Source: Rathayibacter rhapontici (lineage in GTDB: Bacteria > Actinomycetota > Actinomycetes > Actinomycetales > Microbacteriaceae). From it: DNA of 64,000 bases. Shown one piece after another: positions 1-9,161 of this stretch. The stretch's first letter is position 1. Every line of letters begins with the position of its first letter. The notes below the pieces were generated by a model, which saw only the letters and a list, made by a program, of their open reading frames with translations, was not told the origin of the DNA and did not search any database. The stretch covers positions 1 through 64,000 of the forward strand of contig NZ_MUKN01000010.1 in the NCBI RefSeq assembly GCF_001995175.1, read 5' to 3'. The translations under genes were made by a program, and so were the position numbers.

Positions 1-1
1 G

Positions 2-429
2 GCACCGGCTCCCGTCCAGCCGGCCCCGGCCCCCGCGCCCGTCGGCCAGCCGCAGACGAGCGCCGTCGAGACCGCGATCTCGTACGCGTCCGCCCAGCTC
101 GGCGAGCGCTACGTGCTCGGCGGCATGGGCCCGGACGCTGGGACTGCTCCGGTCTCACCAAGCAGTCGTACGCCACCGCCGGCCTCTACATCGGCACGCA
201 CTCGGCGACGAATCAGTACAACACCATGGCGGGCGCCGGGAAGCTGGTGCCCTACGGCGAGCGTCAGCGCGGCGACCTGATCTTCTGGGGATCGGCGGGC
301 GACTACTACCACGTCGCCATCTACCTCGGGAACGGCCAGATCATCGAGGCACCGAACCCGAACGCACCGGTGCGCATCCACTCCATCTGGGGAGCGCCGA
401 CCGGCATGGTCGGCCGTCCGAGCGCTTAG
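2..429 (+). CDS. NlpC/P60 family cell-wall peptidase, C-terminal part, frameshifted as read
   Basis: This is the end of a secreted NlpC/P60 cysteine peptidase that cleaves peptidoglycan stem peptides. The visible part has an Ala/Pro-rich linker, then the catalytic domain: YVLGGMGPDA, a D-C-S-G motif with the catalytic Cys, and a downstream HVAIYLGNGQIIEAP stretch with the catalytic His. The frame before about position 137 and the frame after it are offset by one base. Restoring one base in GACGCTGGGAC gives the expected Ala-Trp-Asp-Cys-Ser-Gly. The 5' end, including any signal peptide and upstream domains, lies outside the window. The family call is secure; the break is probably a sequencing error. 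Confidence 0.85.
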   Translation, partial: TGSRPAGPGPRARRPAADERRRDRDLVRVRPARRALRARRHGPGRWDCSGLTKQSYATAGLYIGTHSATNQYNTMAGAGKLVPYGERQRGDLIFWGSAGDYYHVAIYLGNGQIIEAPNPNAPVRIHSIWGAPTGMVGRPSA

Positions 430-439
430 CGCCTCCCCG

Positions 440-511
440 CGAACGACAGAACCCGCCTCGACCGGGGATCCAGCAGTGCTGGACTCCGGCGGAGGCGGGT
501 TCCGTCGTTCG
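440..511. terminator. Large bidirectional terminator hairpin
   Basis: Two 20-base arms (440-459 and 492-511) pair with one mismatch. A second perfect hairpin, CCAGCA-G-TGCTGG, sits in the loop. It lies between the convergent NlpC gene and ppa, so it can stop transcription from both sides. No long T run follows, as is common in high-GC actinobacteria. Confidence 0.8.
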
Positions 512-528
512 AGAGGCGACCCGAGGGG

Positions 529-1020
529 TCAGTGACCCTCTTCGGCCAGCTTCTTGATGCCGTCCTGGACGATCTGCTCGGCCTCGGCCGCGTCGCCCCA
601 CGCCTCGACCTTGACCCACTTGCCGGGCTCGAGGTCCTTGTAGCGCTCGAAGAAGTGCTTGATCTCGTTCTTCGTCTGCTCCGGGACGTCGCCGATGTCC
701 TGGATGTGCTGCCAGCGCGGGTCCTTCGCGGGGACCACGACCACCTTGGCGTCGGAGCCGGCCTCGTCGCTCATGTTGAGGACGCCCACGGGGCGCACCG
801 AGACGCCCACGCCCGGGAAGACGGGGTACTCGAGCAGCACGAGCGCGTCGACGGGGTCGCCGTCCAGGCCCAGCGTGTTCTCGAAGTAGCCGTAGTCCGT
901 CGGGTAGACGAACGAGGTGAAGAGCACGCGATCCAGGTACACGCGACCGGTCTCGTGGTCGACCTCGTACTTGTTGCGGCTGCCCTTGGGGATCTCTACG
1001 ACGACGTCGTATGCGGCCAT
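529..1020 (-). CDS. ppa: Inorganic pyrophosphatase (family I)
   Basis: A cytosolic enzyme of 163 residues that hydrolyses pyrophosphate to two phosphates and so pulls biosynthetic reactions forward. The family I signature DGDPVD, with metal-binding aspartates, is at residues 53-58, and the YGYFENTLG segment precedes it. Length is typical for the bacterial enzyme. The open frame extends 72 bases upstream, but the ATG at 1020 is preceded by GGAGC at good spacing and starts the conserved [13 protein letters not shown] sequence, so it is chosen. The gene is monocistronic and divergent from tilS. Confidence 0.95.
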   Translation of the reverse strand: MAAYDVVVEIPKGSRNKYEVDHETGRVYLDRVLFTSFVYPTDYGYFENTLGLDGDPVDALVLLEYPVFPGVGVSVRPVGVLNMSDEAGSDAKVVVVPAKDPRWQHIQDIGDVPEQTKNEIKHFFERYKDLEPGKWVKVEAWGDAAEAEQIVQDGIKKLAEEGH

Positions 1021-1123
1021 GTTCGCTCCTTGAGTCGGTGGCGCCGCGGGCGGCGCATCGGCGGATCGGATCCGCCTCCCGAGCGCGTGCACACGCCAGC
1101 GCTCGCAGGCCGGATCGCTGGCC

Positions 1124-1137
1124 TAACGTTACTTGAT
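1124..1137 (+). promoter_or_regulatory. -10 box for tilS, possibly leaderless
   Basis: TAACGT at 1124-1129 lies 8 bases before the GTG start of tilS, and no Shine-Dalgarno sequence lies between. This matches the -10/start spacing of many genes in this window. A -35 element is not obvious. Confidence 0.45.
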
Positions 1138-2136
1138 GTGCCCGATCGCCCCCGTCTGACCCCCGCCGTCGCCGACCTGCGCCGAGCCGTCCGCGCAGGC
1201 TTCGACGGCCTCGAGCGCGGCTCCCTCGTCCTCGTCGCGCTGAGCGGAGGAGCCGACTCGCTCGCCCTCGCGGCGGCCGTGGCCTTCGAGGCGCCGCGCG
1301 CCGGGCTGCGCGCGGGCGTCGTCGTCGTCGACCACGGCCTGCAGGCGGGGTCGGACGGAGTCGCCCGTCGCGCCGCCGAGCAGGCGCACGCTCTCGGTCT
1401 CGCGCCCGTCCTCGTCGAGGTGGTCACCGTGCAGGAGGGGGGAGGGCGGCCCCGAGGCGTCGGCCCGCGCCGCGCGGTACCGCGCCCTCGCCGACGCGGT
1501 GGAGGCCACCGGGGCGACGGCGGTCCTCCTCGGGCACACGCTCGACGACCAGGCCGAGACGGTCCTCCTGGGCCTCGCCCGCGGAGCCGGAGCCGCGAGC
1601 CTGCACGGCATGGCGCCGGTGAGCGGACCGCTGCGGCGGCCCCTGCTCGGCGTCCGCCGGGCGACGACGCGGGCCGCGTGCGAGGACGCCGGCCTGGAGC
1701 CGTGGGAGGACCCGCACAACGACGACGTCCGCTACTCCCGGGTGCGCGTGCGCCGCTCGGTGCTGCCCGTGCTCGAGGACGAGCTCGGCCCCGGCGTGGC
1801 CGAGGCCCTGGCCCGCACGGCCGAGCAGCTGCGCGAGGACGGCGACGCGCTCGACGCGATGGCGCTCGACTGGGCGCTCGAGCTCGTCGGCCAGAACGAC
1901 GACGGCCACGTGACGGTCGCGCCCGCGGGCTCGCCGCCGATCCGCCCGCGCTACGGCAGCGCATCATCCGCCTGGTCGTGTCGAACGAGTTCGGAGTCTC
2001 GCTCTCGCGCGCGCAGACGCTCGCCGTCGCCGCGCTCGTCACCGACTGGCACGGCCAGAAGGGCGTCGACCTGCCGGGCGTCCTCGCCACCCGCTCGGGC
2101 TCCGACCTCGTCTTCGCGCCGGCCCGCCCGCGCTGA
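1138..2136 (+). CDS. tilS: tRNA(Ile)-lysidine synthase, frameshifted as read
   Basis: TilS adds lysine to C34 of the CAU-anticodon tRNA-Ile so that it reads AUA codons; it is normally essential. The PP-loop ATP-binding motif SGGADS is at residues 36-41, followed by [12 protein letters not shown] and, later, [20 protein letters not shown], all diagnostic. Two breaks interrupt the frame. A run of six G at about 1437-1442 carries one G too many, and one base is missing near 1926-1930. Correcting both gives about 332 residues, ending with the TilS substrate-binding region. The GTG start follows a probable -10 box directly. An intact frame is expected in the living cell. Confidence 0.88.
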   Translation: MPDRPRLTPAVADLRRAVRAGFDGLERGSLVLVALSGGADSLALAAAVAFEAPRAGLRAGVVVVDHGLQAGSDGVARRAAEQAHALGLAPVLVEVVTVQEGGGRPRGVGPRRAVPRPRRRGGGHRGDGGPPRAHARRPGRDGPPGPRPRSRSREPARHGAGERTAAAAPARRPPGDDAGRVRGRRPGAVGGPAQRRRPLLPGARAPLGAARARGRARPRRGRGPGPHGRAAARGRRRARRDGARLGARARRPERRRPRDGRARGLAADPPALRQRIIRLVVSNEFGVSLSRAQTLAVAALVTDWHGQKGVDLPGVLATRSGSDLVFAPARPR

Positions 2137-2163
2137 CCTCCAGCTGCTCGCTCTGCAGGACGC

Positions 2164-2280
2164 GGGTCTCGATACGCCGCTGCTTGCTGATCGAGCAGCC
2201 CGCGCAGCGGGCGTATCGAGATCCACCCTCGGCAGGACGTGGGTCTCGATACACCGCTCGCGCGGCTACTCGACCAGCAG
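2164..2280. repeat. Intergenic palindromic repeat, two copies
   Basis: Copy A (2164-2224) begins GGTCTCGATACGCC and ends with the inverted GGGCGTATCGAGA, so it can fold into a hairpin. Copy B (2241-2280) reads GGTCTCGATAC...GGCTACTCGACCAGCAG. Related copies occur at 12074-12250. They lie only between genes. This type of sequence is common in Microbacteriaceae genomes, from memory. It could act as a terminator or be a small non-autonomous mobile repeat. Confidence 0.7.
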
Positions 2281-2318
2281 AGCGGGGATCGGCTCGCCGA
2301 GCGCGCGCGCAGCCCCCG

Positions 2319-2330
2319 TAGAGTGATCGG
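2319..2330 (+). promoter_or_regulatory. -10 box of a leaderless hpt transcript
   Basis: TAGAGT at 2319-2324 is followed by six bases and then the GTG start. No ribosome binding site fits in the gap, so the mRNA probably begins at the start codon. Confidence 0.6.
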
Positions 2331-2882
2331 GTGGAAGCAGCCGACATCGCCGACGACATCACCGAGGTCCTCTACACCGAGGCCGAGATCCACGCGCGGA
2401 TCCGCGATCTGGCCCGCGCGATCGAGCGCGACTACGCCGGGGAGAACCTGCTCATCGTGGGCGTTCTGCGCGGCGCCGTGATGGTCATGGCCGACCTCGC
2501 CCGCGAGCTCAAGATCGACATCGTCATGGACTGGATGGCCGTCTCCTCCTACGGCAGCAGCACCAAGTCCTCGGGCGTCGTGCGGATCCTGAAGGACCTC
2601 GACACCGACATCACCGACCGCAAGGTGCTGATCGTCGAGGACATCATCGACTCCGGCCTCACCCTCTCGTGGCTGCAGGGCAACCTGCGGAGCCGAGGAG
2701 CGGAGTCGGTCGAGATCTGCGCGCTGTTCCGCAAGCCCCGCGCCGCCAAGGTCGAGGTGGACGTGGCGTACGTCGGGTTCGACATCCCGAACGACTTCGT
2801 CATCGGCTACGGACTCGACTACGCCGAGCGCTACCGCAACCTCCGCGATGTCGCGATCCTCGCGCCCCACGTCTACGCCTGA
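2331..2882 (+). CDS. hpt: Hypoxanthine phosphoribosyltransferase
   Basis: This cytosolic enzyme of 183 residues salvages hypoxanthine and guanine by transferring them to PRPP. The PRPP-binding signature VEDIIDSGLT is at residues 102-111, and LRGAVMVMADL (46-56) forms the pyrophosphate-binding region. The GTG start is fixed by the leaderless -10 box. It lies between tilS and ftsH, as in many actinobacteria and Firmicutes, but here a GH76 gene intervenes and overlaps its 3' end. Confidence 0.95.
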   Translation: MEAADIADDITEVLYTEAEIHARIRDLARAIERDYAGENLLIVGVLRGAVMVMADLARELKIDIVMDWMAVSSYGSSTKSSGVVRILKDLDTDITDRKVLIVEDIIDSGLTLSWLQGNLRSRGAESVEICALFRKPRAAKVEVDVAYVGFDIPNDFVIGYGLDYAERYRNLRDVAILAPHVYA

Positions 2883-3912
2883 TCCGACTCCGCCGGCCGA
2901 GCGGGCCGACGTCGCGCAGCGCAGCCTCGACCGGCTGTTCCGGGCGCCCCTGATCGGGTACCACGCGAGCTACCCGACCTCGGTCGCCGCCGATGCGCCG
3001 TTCCACTACTGGTGGCTCGCGCACGCGATCGACGCCGCGGTCGACGCGTTCGAGCGCACGGGCGACGCCGCCCACCTCGAGCGGGCGCGCCGCGTGCACC
3101 GGGCGATCCGGCTCCGCAACGGCGGCCGACTGGTGAACGGCTACTTCGACGACATGATGTGGCTCGGTGGCGCTCTCGCGCACCTGGGAGCGGCGTCGGG
3201 CGAGCAGCGCTGGCTGGACCGCGCGGACCGGCTCTGGCGCTTCTCCGCCCGGAAGGGCTGGAACCTCCGCCACGGCGCGAGCCTGGCCTGGCGCCGCAGC
3301 CAGCTCGACTACAAGAACGCCCCGGCGAACGGCCCGTTCGCGATCCTCGGCGCGCGGCTCGAGCTGCTGCGTCCCGACGGGCGGGAGGTGCTCGCGCGCG
3401 CGGCGTTCGACTGGATGCACGTGCGGCTGCGCGACGACGAGTCCGGCTTCGTCGCCGACGGCATCGGCCGCGAGGGCGGCTCGGTGCGCGACGACTGGGC
3501 CTTCAGCTACAACCACGGCGTCTACATCGGCTCGGCGCTCGCCCTGCACCGACTGCAGCCGGATGCACGCCTCGTCGCCCACGCGTCCCGCACGGCCGAG
3601 AACCTGCTCGACCGCCTCGCTCCCGACGGCGTCCTCGTCGATCAGGGGACGGGCGACGGCGCCCTGTTCGGAGGGATCGCCTACCGCCACCTCGTCGATC
3701 TCGCGCTGACCGAGGGGGTCGCCCCCGCGGCCGCCGAGCGCCTCCGCTCCTTCGTCCTCGGCAGCGTCGATGCGCTCTGGAGGTCCGGGGAGAGGAACGG
3801 CGTCCTGCTCGCCGGCCCGCGCTGGGACGCCCCGCCGACCCTGCCCGCCACCCTCTCGGCCCAGTTGGGCGCGGTCCTCGCCACCGAGGCCGCCGCCCGC
3901 CTCCTGCGCTGA
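2848..3912 (+). CDS. Glycoside hydrolase family 76 protein (alpha-1,6-mannanase-like)
   Basis: GH76 enzymes hydrolyse alpha-1,6-mannan backbones with two adjacent catalytic aspartates. Here the pair is D101-D102 in the segment GYFDDMMWLGGAL, and DDWAFSYNHGVYIGSAL later matches the family's YNQGV region. The repeated W/Y-rich helices fit an (alpha/alpha)6 barrel. No signal peptide is seen, so the product looks intracellular, unlike many secreted GH76 mannanases. The first ATG (2848) lies 35 bases inside hpt; a later start is possible because the first ~20 residues are Pro/Ser-rich and unconserved-looking. The family is well supported; the substrate is inferred. Confidence 0.8.
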   Translation: MSRSSRPTSTPDPTPPAERADVAQRSLDRLFRAPLIGYHASYPTSVAADAPFHYWWLAHAIDAAVDAFERTGDAAHLERARRVHRAIRLRNGGRLVNGYFDDMMWLGGALAHLGAASGEQRWLDRADRLWRFSARKGWNLRHGASLAWRRSQLDYKNAPANGPFAILGARLELLRPDGREVLARAAFDWMHVRLRDDESGFVADGIGREGGSVRDDWAFSYNHGVYIGSALALHRLQPDARLVAHASRTAENLLDRLAPDGVLVDQGTGDGALFGGIAYRHLVDLALTEGVAPAAAERLRSFVLGSVDALWRSGERNGVLLAGPRWDAPPTLPATLSAQLGAVLATEAAARLLR

Positions 3913-4164
3913 CCGCCGCCACCCGTCGGCTCTCCCGGTCGGTGCTCGTACGATCTGCAGGCATCCCGCCCGGGAATCCGTTTCCCTCCGCGTGCCCTCG
4001 CCGTCCTGGGCCGGATCCCCTGCGAATCGCACGCTCGCGCGTCAGGAGCGAGCTCCGGCACGCATGCCCACGGCGAACGCGCGGGGCGCGTTCAGAGTGC
4101 GGGAGGTAGCCTGACACTCACATTTCTCCGTCAGAAAGGTGCCGGGTCTCCACCCGCAACATTC

Positions 4165-6176
4165 ATGAACGTCAAGCGCATCTTCCGGGGTCCCATTCTC
4201 TACGTCGTCCTCGCGATCGTCGCGGTGTGGATCGGGTCCTCTCTGATCACGATGTCCGGGTTCCGGCAGATCAGCACGCAGGAGGGCCTGCAGCTGCTGC
4301 AGGACGGCCGGGTCGAGTCGGCGAAGATCGTCGACGGGGAGCAGCGGGTCGACCTGACGCTCGCGCAGGCCGACGGCGACAACGGCACGCAGGTGCAGTT
4401 CTACTACGTTGCTCCGCGCGGCACCGAGGTCATCGACGCCGTGACCGCGGCCGATCCGTCGGACGGCTACGACGACGAGGTCCCGCAGACGAACTGGTTC
4501 CTGTCGGCGCTCGGCTTCCTGCTCCCGATCCTCCTGATCGGCGCGTTCTTCTGGCTGATGCTCTCGGGCATGCAGGGCGGCGGCAACCGCGTCATGCAGT
4601 TCGGCAAGTCGAAGGCGAAGCTCGTCTCGAAGGAGTCGCCGAAGGTCACGTTCCAGGACGTCGCCGGTGCCGACGAGGCGATCGAGGAGCTGCACGAGAT
4701 CAAGGAGTTCCTCAAGGAGCCCGCGAAGTTCCAGGCCGTCGGTGCCCGGATCCCCAAGGGCGTGCTGCTCTACGGCCCTCCCGGAACCGGCAAGACCCTG
4801 CTCGCCCGCGCCGTCGCGGGAGAGGCGGGAGTGCCGTTCTACTCCATCTCGGGCTCGGACTTCGTCGAGATGTTCGTGGGCGTCGGCGCGAGCCGCGTGC
4901 GCGACCTGTTCCAGCAGGCGAAGGAGAACTCGCCGGCCATCATCTTCGTCGACGAGATCGACGCCGTCGGCCGCCACCGCGGGGCCGGCATGGGCGGCGG
5001 GCACGACGAGCGCGAGCAGACGCTGAACCAGCTCCTCGTCGAGATGGACGGCTTCGACGTCAAGACGAACGTCATCCTGATCGCGGCGACGAACCGCCCC
5101 GACATCCTCGACCCGGCGCTGCTGCGCCCGGGCCGCTTCGACCGCCAGATCGGCGTCGACGCTCCCGACCTGCTCGGCCGCAAGCGCATCCTCGAGGTGC
5201 ACGGGCGCGGCAAGCCGCTCGCCGAGGGCGTCGACCTCGAGGTCGTCGCGCGGAAGACCCCGGGCTTCACCGGCGCGACCTCGCGAACGTCCTCAACGAG
5301 GCCGCGCTGCTCACGGCCCGCTCCAACGCGCAGCTGATCGACAACCGCGCGCTCGACGAGGCGATCGACCGCGTCATCGCCGGCCCGCAGCGCCGCACGC
5401 GCGTCATGCGCGACAAGGAGAAGCTGATCACGGCGTACCACGAGGGCGGGCACGCTCTCGCCGCCGCCGCGATGCGCCACACCGACCCCGTCACCAAGGT
5501 GACGATCCTGCCGCGCGGCCGCGCCCTCGGCTACACGATGGTGCTGCCGCTCGAGGACAAGTACTCGACCACCCGCAACGAGCTCCTCGACCAGCTCACC
5601 TATGCCATGGGCGGCCGCGTCGCCGAGGAGATCGTCTTCCACGACCCCACCACGGGCGCGTCGAACGACATCGAGAAGGCGACCGCCATCGCCCGCAAGA
5701 TGGTCACCGAGTACGGCATGTCCTCGAACGTCGGAGCCGTCAAGCTCGGCCAGTCCTCGGGCGAGATGTTCCTCGGCCGCGACATGGGCCACCAGCGCGA
5801 CTACTCCGAGCAGATCGCCGAGCGGGTGGACGCCGAGACGCGGCAGCTCATCGAGCAGGCGCACGACGAGGCCTGGCAGGTCATCAACGCCAACCGCGAC
5901 ATCCTCGACCGGCTCGCCGCCGACCTCCTCGAGAAGGAGACGCTCGACCACGACCAGCTGGCCGACATCTTCAAGGACGTCCGCCGCATCGACGAGCGCC
6001 CGCAGTGGCTCTCGAGCGACAAGCGCCCGCTGTCCGACCTCCCGCCCATCGCGATCCCGGCCGCCAAGGCTCCGATCGACGCCGGCGCGACCGACGGAGG
6101 AGTCGTCTCCGAGAGCACGGAGCAGACCGCGCCGCAGCGTCCGCCGCTGATCAACCCGCGTCCCGCGACGGCCTAG
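4165..6176 (+). CDS. ftsH: ATP-dependent zinc metalloprotease FtsH, frameshifted as read
   Basis: FtsH is a membrane-anchored AAA+ protease that extracts and degrades membrane and cytosolic proteins. Two N-terminal membrane segments (about 10-30 and 112-132) flank an extracytoplasmic loop. Walker A GPPGTGKT is at 204-211, then Walker [11 protein letters not shown], the second region of homology [20 protein letters not shown], and the zinc site HEGGH near 426-430. A base is missing at 5275-5279: GCGAC stands where Ala-Asp needs six bases. Repair gives about 670 residues with a Pro/Ala-rich tail. FtsH cannot work if truncated before the protease domain, so the break is likely an error. It probably heads the folate operon. 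Confidence 0.92.
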
Positions 6177-6182
6177 GCTCCC

Positions 6183-6776
6183 GTGGCCGTCGACAGGGCG
6201 CGCATCGAGGCCGCCGTCGTCGAGCTCCTCGCGGCGATCGGAGACGATCCCGGCCGCGAGGGGCTCGCCTCCACGCCGCGGCGCTTCGCCGACGCGTACG
6301 AGGAGTTCTTCGGCGAGAGCGGTCTCGACCCCGCCTCGCACCTCGACGAGACCTTCGCGGTCGTCGAGGGCGAGGCGACCGCGCACCCGGACGGGCAGAC
6401 CGTGATCGTCCGCGATCTCGCGTTCCGCTCCGTCTGCGAGCACCACCTCCTGCCGTTCGTCGGCGTCGCGCACATCGCCTACCGCGCGGGGGAGCGGGTC
6501 GTCGGCCTCGGCCGCCTGCCGCGCGTCGTCGAGACCGTCGCCTCCCGGCTCCAGCTGCAGGAGCGGCTGACCGAGCAGATCGCGGACGTGATCGAGACGG
6601 GCCTCGCACCCGAGGGCGTCGTCGTCGTGGTCGACGCCGAGCACGGCTGCGTGCGGATGCGCGGACCGCGCCAGACCCGCAGCTCGACCGTCACGGTCGC
6701 CGCCCGCGGCTCCCTCGCCGAGCCCGCCGCCCGCGCCGAGATCATCGCGCTGATCGGCGCCGCCCGGGGGGAGTGA
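6183..6776 (+). CDS. folE: GTP cyclohydrolase I
   Basis: FolE converts GTP to 7,8-dihydroneopterin triphosphate, the first step of tetrahydrofolate synthesis. The product has 197 residues. Zinc ligands are visible in [10 protein letters not shown] (C85, H88) and HGCVRMRGP (C155). The N-terminal [19 protein letters not shown] segment is typical. The GTG start lies six bases after the ftsH stop, and folP begins one base after its own stop, so it is co-transcribed with both neighbours. Confidence 0.96.
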   Translation: MAVDRARIEAAVVELLAAIGDDPGREGLASTPRRFADAYEEFFGESGLDPASHLDETFAVVEGEATAHPDGQTVIVRDLAFRSVCEHHLLPFVGVAHIAYRAGERVVGLGRLPRVVETVASRLQLQERLTEQIADVIETGLAPEGVVVVVDAEHGCVRMRGPRQTRSSTVTVAARGSLAEPAARAEIIALIGAARGE

Positions 6777-6777
6777 C

Positions 6778-7635
6778 GTGCCCCCCTCCGCCGCCGACCT
6801 CGCCCCGACCGGGCGCGCCGCCCTGCTCGGGATCCTCAACGTCACCCCTGACTCCTTCAGCGACGGCGGCCGCTGGTTCTCGGTCGACGACGCCGTGCGG
6901 CACGGCATCGGCATGACGCGCTCGAGCGGCGAGGGGCCGGCCGCGTTCGGCGCCGACCTGATCGACGTCGGCGGGGAGTCCACCCGGCCCGGCGCCGCGC
7001 GCGTCGACGCCGACGCCGAGCAGGCCCGCGTGCTCCCCGTGGTGCGTGCTCTGGCCACGGAGGGCGTGCAGGTCAGCATCGACACCATGAGCGCGGCGAC
7101 CGCCGAGGCGGCCCTGGACGCGGGCGCCCTGGTCGTCAACGACGTCTCGGGCGGTCTCGCCGACCCCGCCATGCTGCCGCTCGTCGCCGAGCGCGGCGCC
7201 GTCTACATCGCCATGCACTGGCGCGGCCACAGCGCCGACATGAACGCGCTCGCCTCCTACGCCGACGTCGTGGGCGAGGTGCGGGGCGAGCTCGAGCGCC
7301 GGATCGACGCGGCGCGCGAGGCGGGCATCCGCGACGACCGCCTGATCCTGGATCCGGGACTCGGCTTCGCGAAGAACGGCGGCCACGACTGGGCCCTCCT
7401 CGCGCACCTCGACTCGATCGTGTCGCTCGGATTCCCGGTGCTCGTCGGGCACTCGCGCAAGCGCTTCCTCGCTCCGTTCGCCGCCGAGGCCGCCGCCGCC
7501 GAGCGCGACGACGTCACCGCCATGCTCAGCCTCCTCGCCGCCGACCGCGGCGCCTGGGGTGTCCGGGTGCACGACGTCCGCTCGAGCGCCCGCGCTCTGG
7601 CGCTCTCCGCCCGCCTGCACGAGGAGCTCCCGTGA
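6778..7635 (+). CDS. folP: Dihydropteroate synthase
   Basis: FolP joins dihydropterin pyrophosphate to p-aminobenzoate; it is the target of sulfonamides. It has 285 residues. The two signatures are [12 protein letters not shown] (20-31) and GGESTRPGA (65-73), with [10 protein letters not shown] and GHSRKRFL further on. Between the signatures the segment [13 protein letters not shown] looks about five residues longer than is usual; the frame is intact there. The start GTG follows the folE stop directly, and its TGA overlaps the folB start. Confidence 0.95.
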   Translation: MPPSAADLAPTGRAALLGILNVTPDSFSDGGRWFSVDDAVRHGIGMTRSSGEGPAAFGADLIDVGGESTRPGAARVDADAEQARVLPVVRALATEGVQVSIDTMSAATAEAALDAGALVVNDVSGGLADPAMLPLVAERGAVYIAMHWRGHSADMNALASYADVVGEVRGELERRIDAAREAGIRDDRLILDPGLGFAKNGGHDWALLAHLDSIVSLGFPVLVGHSRKRFLAPFAAEAAAAERDDVTAMLSLLAADRGAWGVRVHDVRSSARALALSARLHEELP

Positions 7636-8038
7636 CCGAGTCCGAACCGCCCGCCGTCGACCCCGCCGTTCTCGCCCTGCGCGACTCGATCACCCTGACC
7701 GGGCTGCGCGTGCGCGCGCACCACGGCGTCTTCGACTTCGAGCGCGAGAACGGCCAGGACTTCGTGATCGACGCGACCGTCTGGCTCGACGTCGCACCGG
7801 CCGCCGGAGCCGACGCCCTCGCCGAGACGGTCCACTACGGCGAGCTCGCGATCGCTCTGGCCGACGCGGTGACCCGCGACCCGGTCGACCTCATCGAGAC
7901 GGTCGCCGAGCGCCTCGCCGCCGTCGCGCTCGGCTTCGCGGCGGCGACGTGGTGCGCATCACGGTGCACAAGCCCGACGCGCCCATCCCGCTGCCGTTCG
8001 ACGACGTCGCCGTGCAGATCACCCGGGCCCGCTCGTGA
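7632..8038 (+). CDS. folB: Dihydroneopterin aldolase, frameshifted as read
   Basis: FolB cleaves dihydroneopterin to 6-hydroxymethyl-dihydropterin and glycolaldehyde. ITLTGLRVRAHHGVFDFERENGQDF near the start and the active-site-like TVHYGELA segment fit the family. After GFA the frame changes near 7940-7945; adding one base restores GGDVVRITVHKPDAPIP and a normal end, about 135 residues in all. The GTG start overlaps the folP stop (GTGA), and its TGA overlaps the folK start in the same way, a translational coupling that would fail if the frameshift were real. Confidence 0.88.
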
Positions 8039-8649
8039 GGCCGCGGCAGGAGCGGATCCTCCCGGAGCGCCGGGTCGTGCTCGCCCTCGGCAGCAATCTC
8101 GGCGACCGCCTCGGCCACCTCGAGGACGCGGTCCGCGCGCTCGCGATTACTCCCGGCCTGCGGGTGCACGCCGTCTCGAAGGTCGTCGAGACCCCCGCGT
8201 GGAAGCTCGACGGCGTCGACCACGACGCGCCCGGCTACCTCAACGCGGTGGTCACCGGATCCACGACGCTCGATCCCGAGGACCTCCTCGCGGCGACGTC
8301 CGCGATCGAGCGGGCCGGCGGCCGCCTCCGGGTCGAGGGCGAGGAGCGCTGGGGCGACCGCACGCTCGACATCGACCTGATCGCGGTCGGAGCCGTCGTG
8401 CGCGACGACCCGCACCTCACCCTCCCGCACCCCCGCGCCGCCGAGCGCGCGTTCGTCCTCGAGCCGTGGCTCGACGTCGAGCCCGACGCGGCTCTGCCGG
8501 GGCACGGCCCCGTGGCGCAGCTGCGGGCCCGGGCGAGCGACCCGGTGCATCCGTGGCCCGGAGCGATAGCGTGGAGGGGCGCCCGCGCCGCGAGCGCACC
8601 GACGAGCACCGCCCCCGGAACACCCGACCCCGAGAGCAGCACTCCGTGA
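8035..8649 (+). CDS. folK: 2-amino-4-hydroxy-6-hydroxymethyldihydropteridine pyrophosphokinase
   Basis: FolK transfers pyrophosphate from ATP to 6-hydroxymethyl-dihydropterin, giving the FolP substrate. It has 204 residues. The N-terminal LALGSNLGDR (16-25) and the catalytic RWGDRTLDIDLI loop (around 104-115) followed by LPHPRAAERAFVLEPW are diagnostic. The last 35 or so residues are Ala/Pro-rich and not part of the usual fold. It overlaps folB upstream and the DUF3180 gene downstream by four bases each. Confidence 0.95.
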   Translation: MRPRQERILPERRVVLALGSNLGDRLGHLEDAVRALAITPGLRVHAVSKVVETPAWKLDGVDHDAPGYLNAVVTGSTTLDPEDLLAATSAIERAGGRLRVEGEERWGDRTLDIDLIAVGAVVRDDPHLTLPHPRAAERAFVLEPWLDVEPDAALPGHGPVAQLRARASDPVHPWPGAIAWRGARAASAPTSTAPGTPDPESSTP

Positions 8650-9122
8650 CGCGCACCCGCCTCAGCACCCTGCTCGGCCTCGCCCTCGCGGGCGCCGTGG
8701 CGGGGTTCCTCCTCGACCTGGCGATCGCCTCCTCCGGCCGCCCCGTCCTGCTCCCGCCGCTGACGGTGCCGCTGACCCTGGTGGTCGTCGCGGCCGTGGT
8801 GCTCGCCTTCGCGATCCCGATCCACCGGGCCACCACGGGGACGCTGCGCCGACGGATCGATCCGTTCCGCGCGATGCGCGTCGTGGTGCTCGCGAAGGCC
8901 TCGAGCCTGGTCGGAGCGCTGCTGCTGGGAGCCTCGGGCGGGATCCTGGTCTACCTGCTGAGCCGTTCGGTGCCTTCGCTAGGCTCCGTGTGGCAGGACG
9001 TCGCCACGATCGCGGGATCGATCGTCCTGCTGGTGGCCGGACTGGTCGCCGAGCACCTCTGCACCATCCCGCCGAGCGATGACGACGACGACACCGTCGT
9101 CGGCGAGGCGAACCGCGCCTGA
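8646..9122 (+). CDS. DUF3180 family membrane protein
   Basis: A 158-residue protein of unknown function with four predicted membrane helices (about 8-28, 36-56, 78-100 and 115-138) and an acidic tail, PPSDDDDDTV. Proteins of this family follow folK in many actinobacteria, which is the main ground for the name. The GTG start overlaps the folK TGA, so expression is coupled to folate synthesis, but no mechanistic link is known. Confidence 0.8.
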   Translation: MTRTRLSTLLGLALAGAVAGFLLDLAIASSGRPVLLPPLTVPLTLVVVAAVVLAFAIPIHRATTGTLRRRIDPFRAMRVVVLAKASSLVGALLLGASGGILVYLLSRSVPSLGSVWQDVATIAGSIVLLVAGLVAEHLCTIPPSDDDDDTVVGEANRA

Positions 9123-9161
9123 CGCCGGCGGCCCGAGGGTCGCCGACAGGAGTACGTGAGC

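Noticed and set aside
5270-5290. Programmed frameshifting in ftsH
   Set aside because: There is no slippery heptamer or following pseudoknot, the needed shift skips a base in a GCGAC context seen in four unrelated genes, and a truncated FtsH would lack its protease domain.
6895-6960. Pair of compensating frameshifts in folP
   Set aside because: The segment between the two signatures seems about five residues long for the family, but the alternative frames meet stop codons at once, so a natural insertion is simpler.
4839-7172. A 777-residue open frame on the minus strand opposite ftsH and folE-folP
   Set aside because: It is antisense to genes with clear catalytic motifs, its sequence is Arg/Ala/Asp-rich without domain pattern, and it arises from high-GC codon bias. 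Similar long frames opposite lysS (12244-14970) and clpC (23942-26572) were rejected for the same reason.
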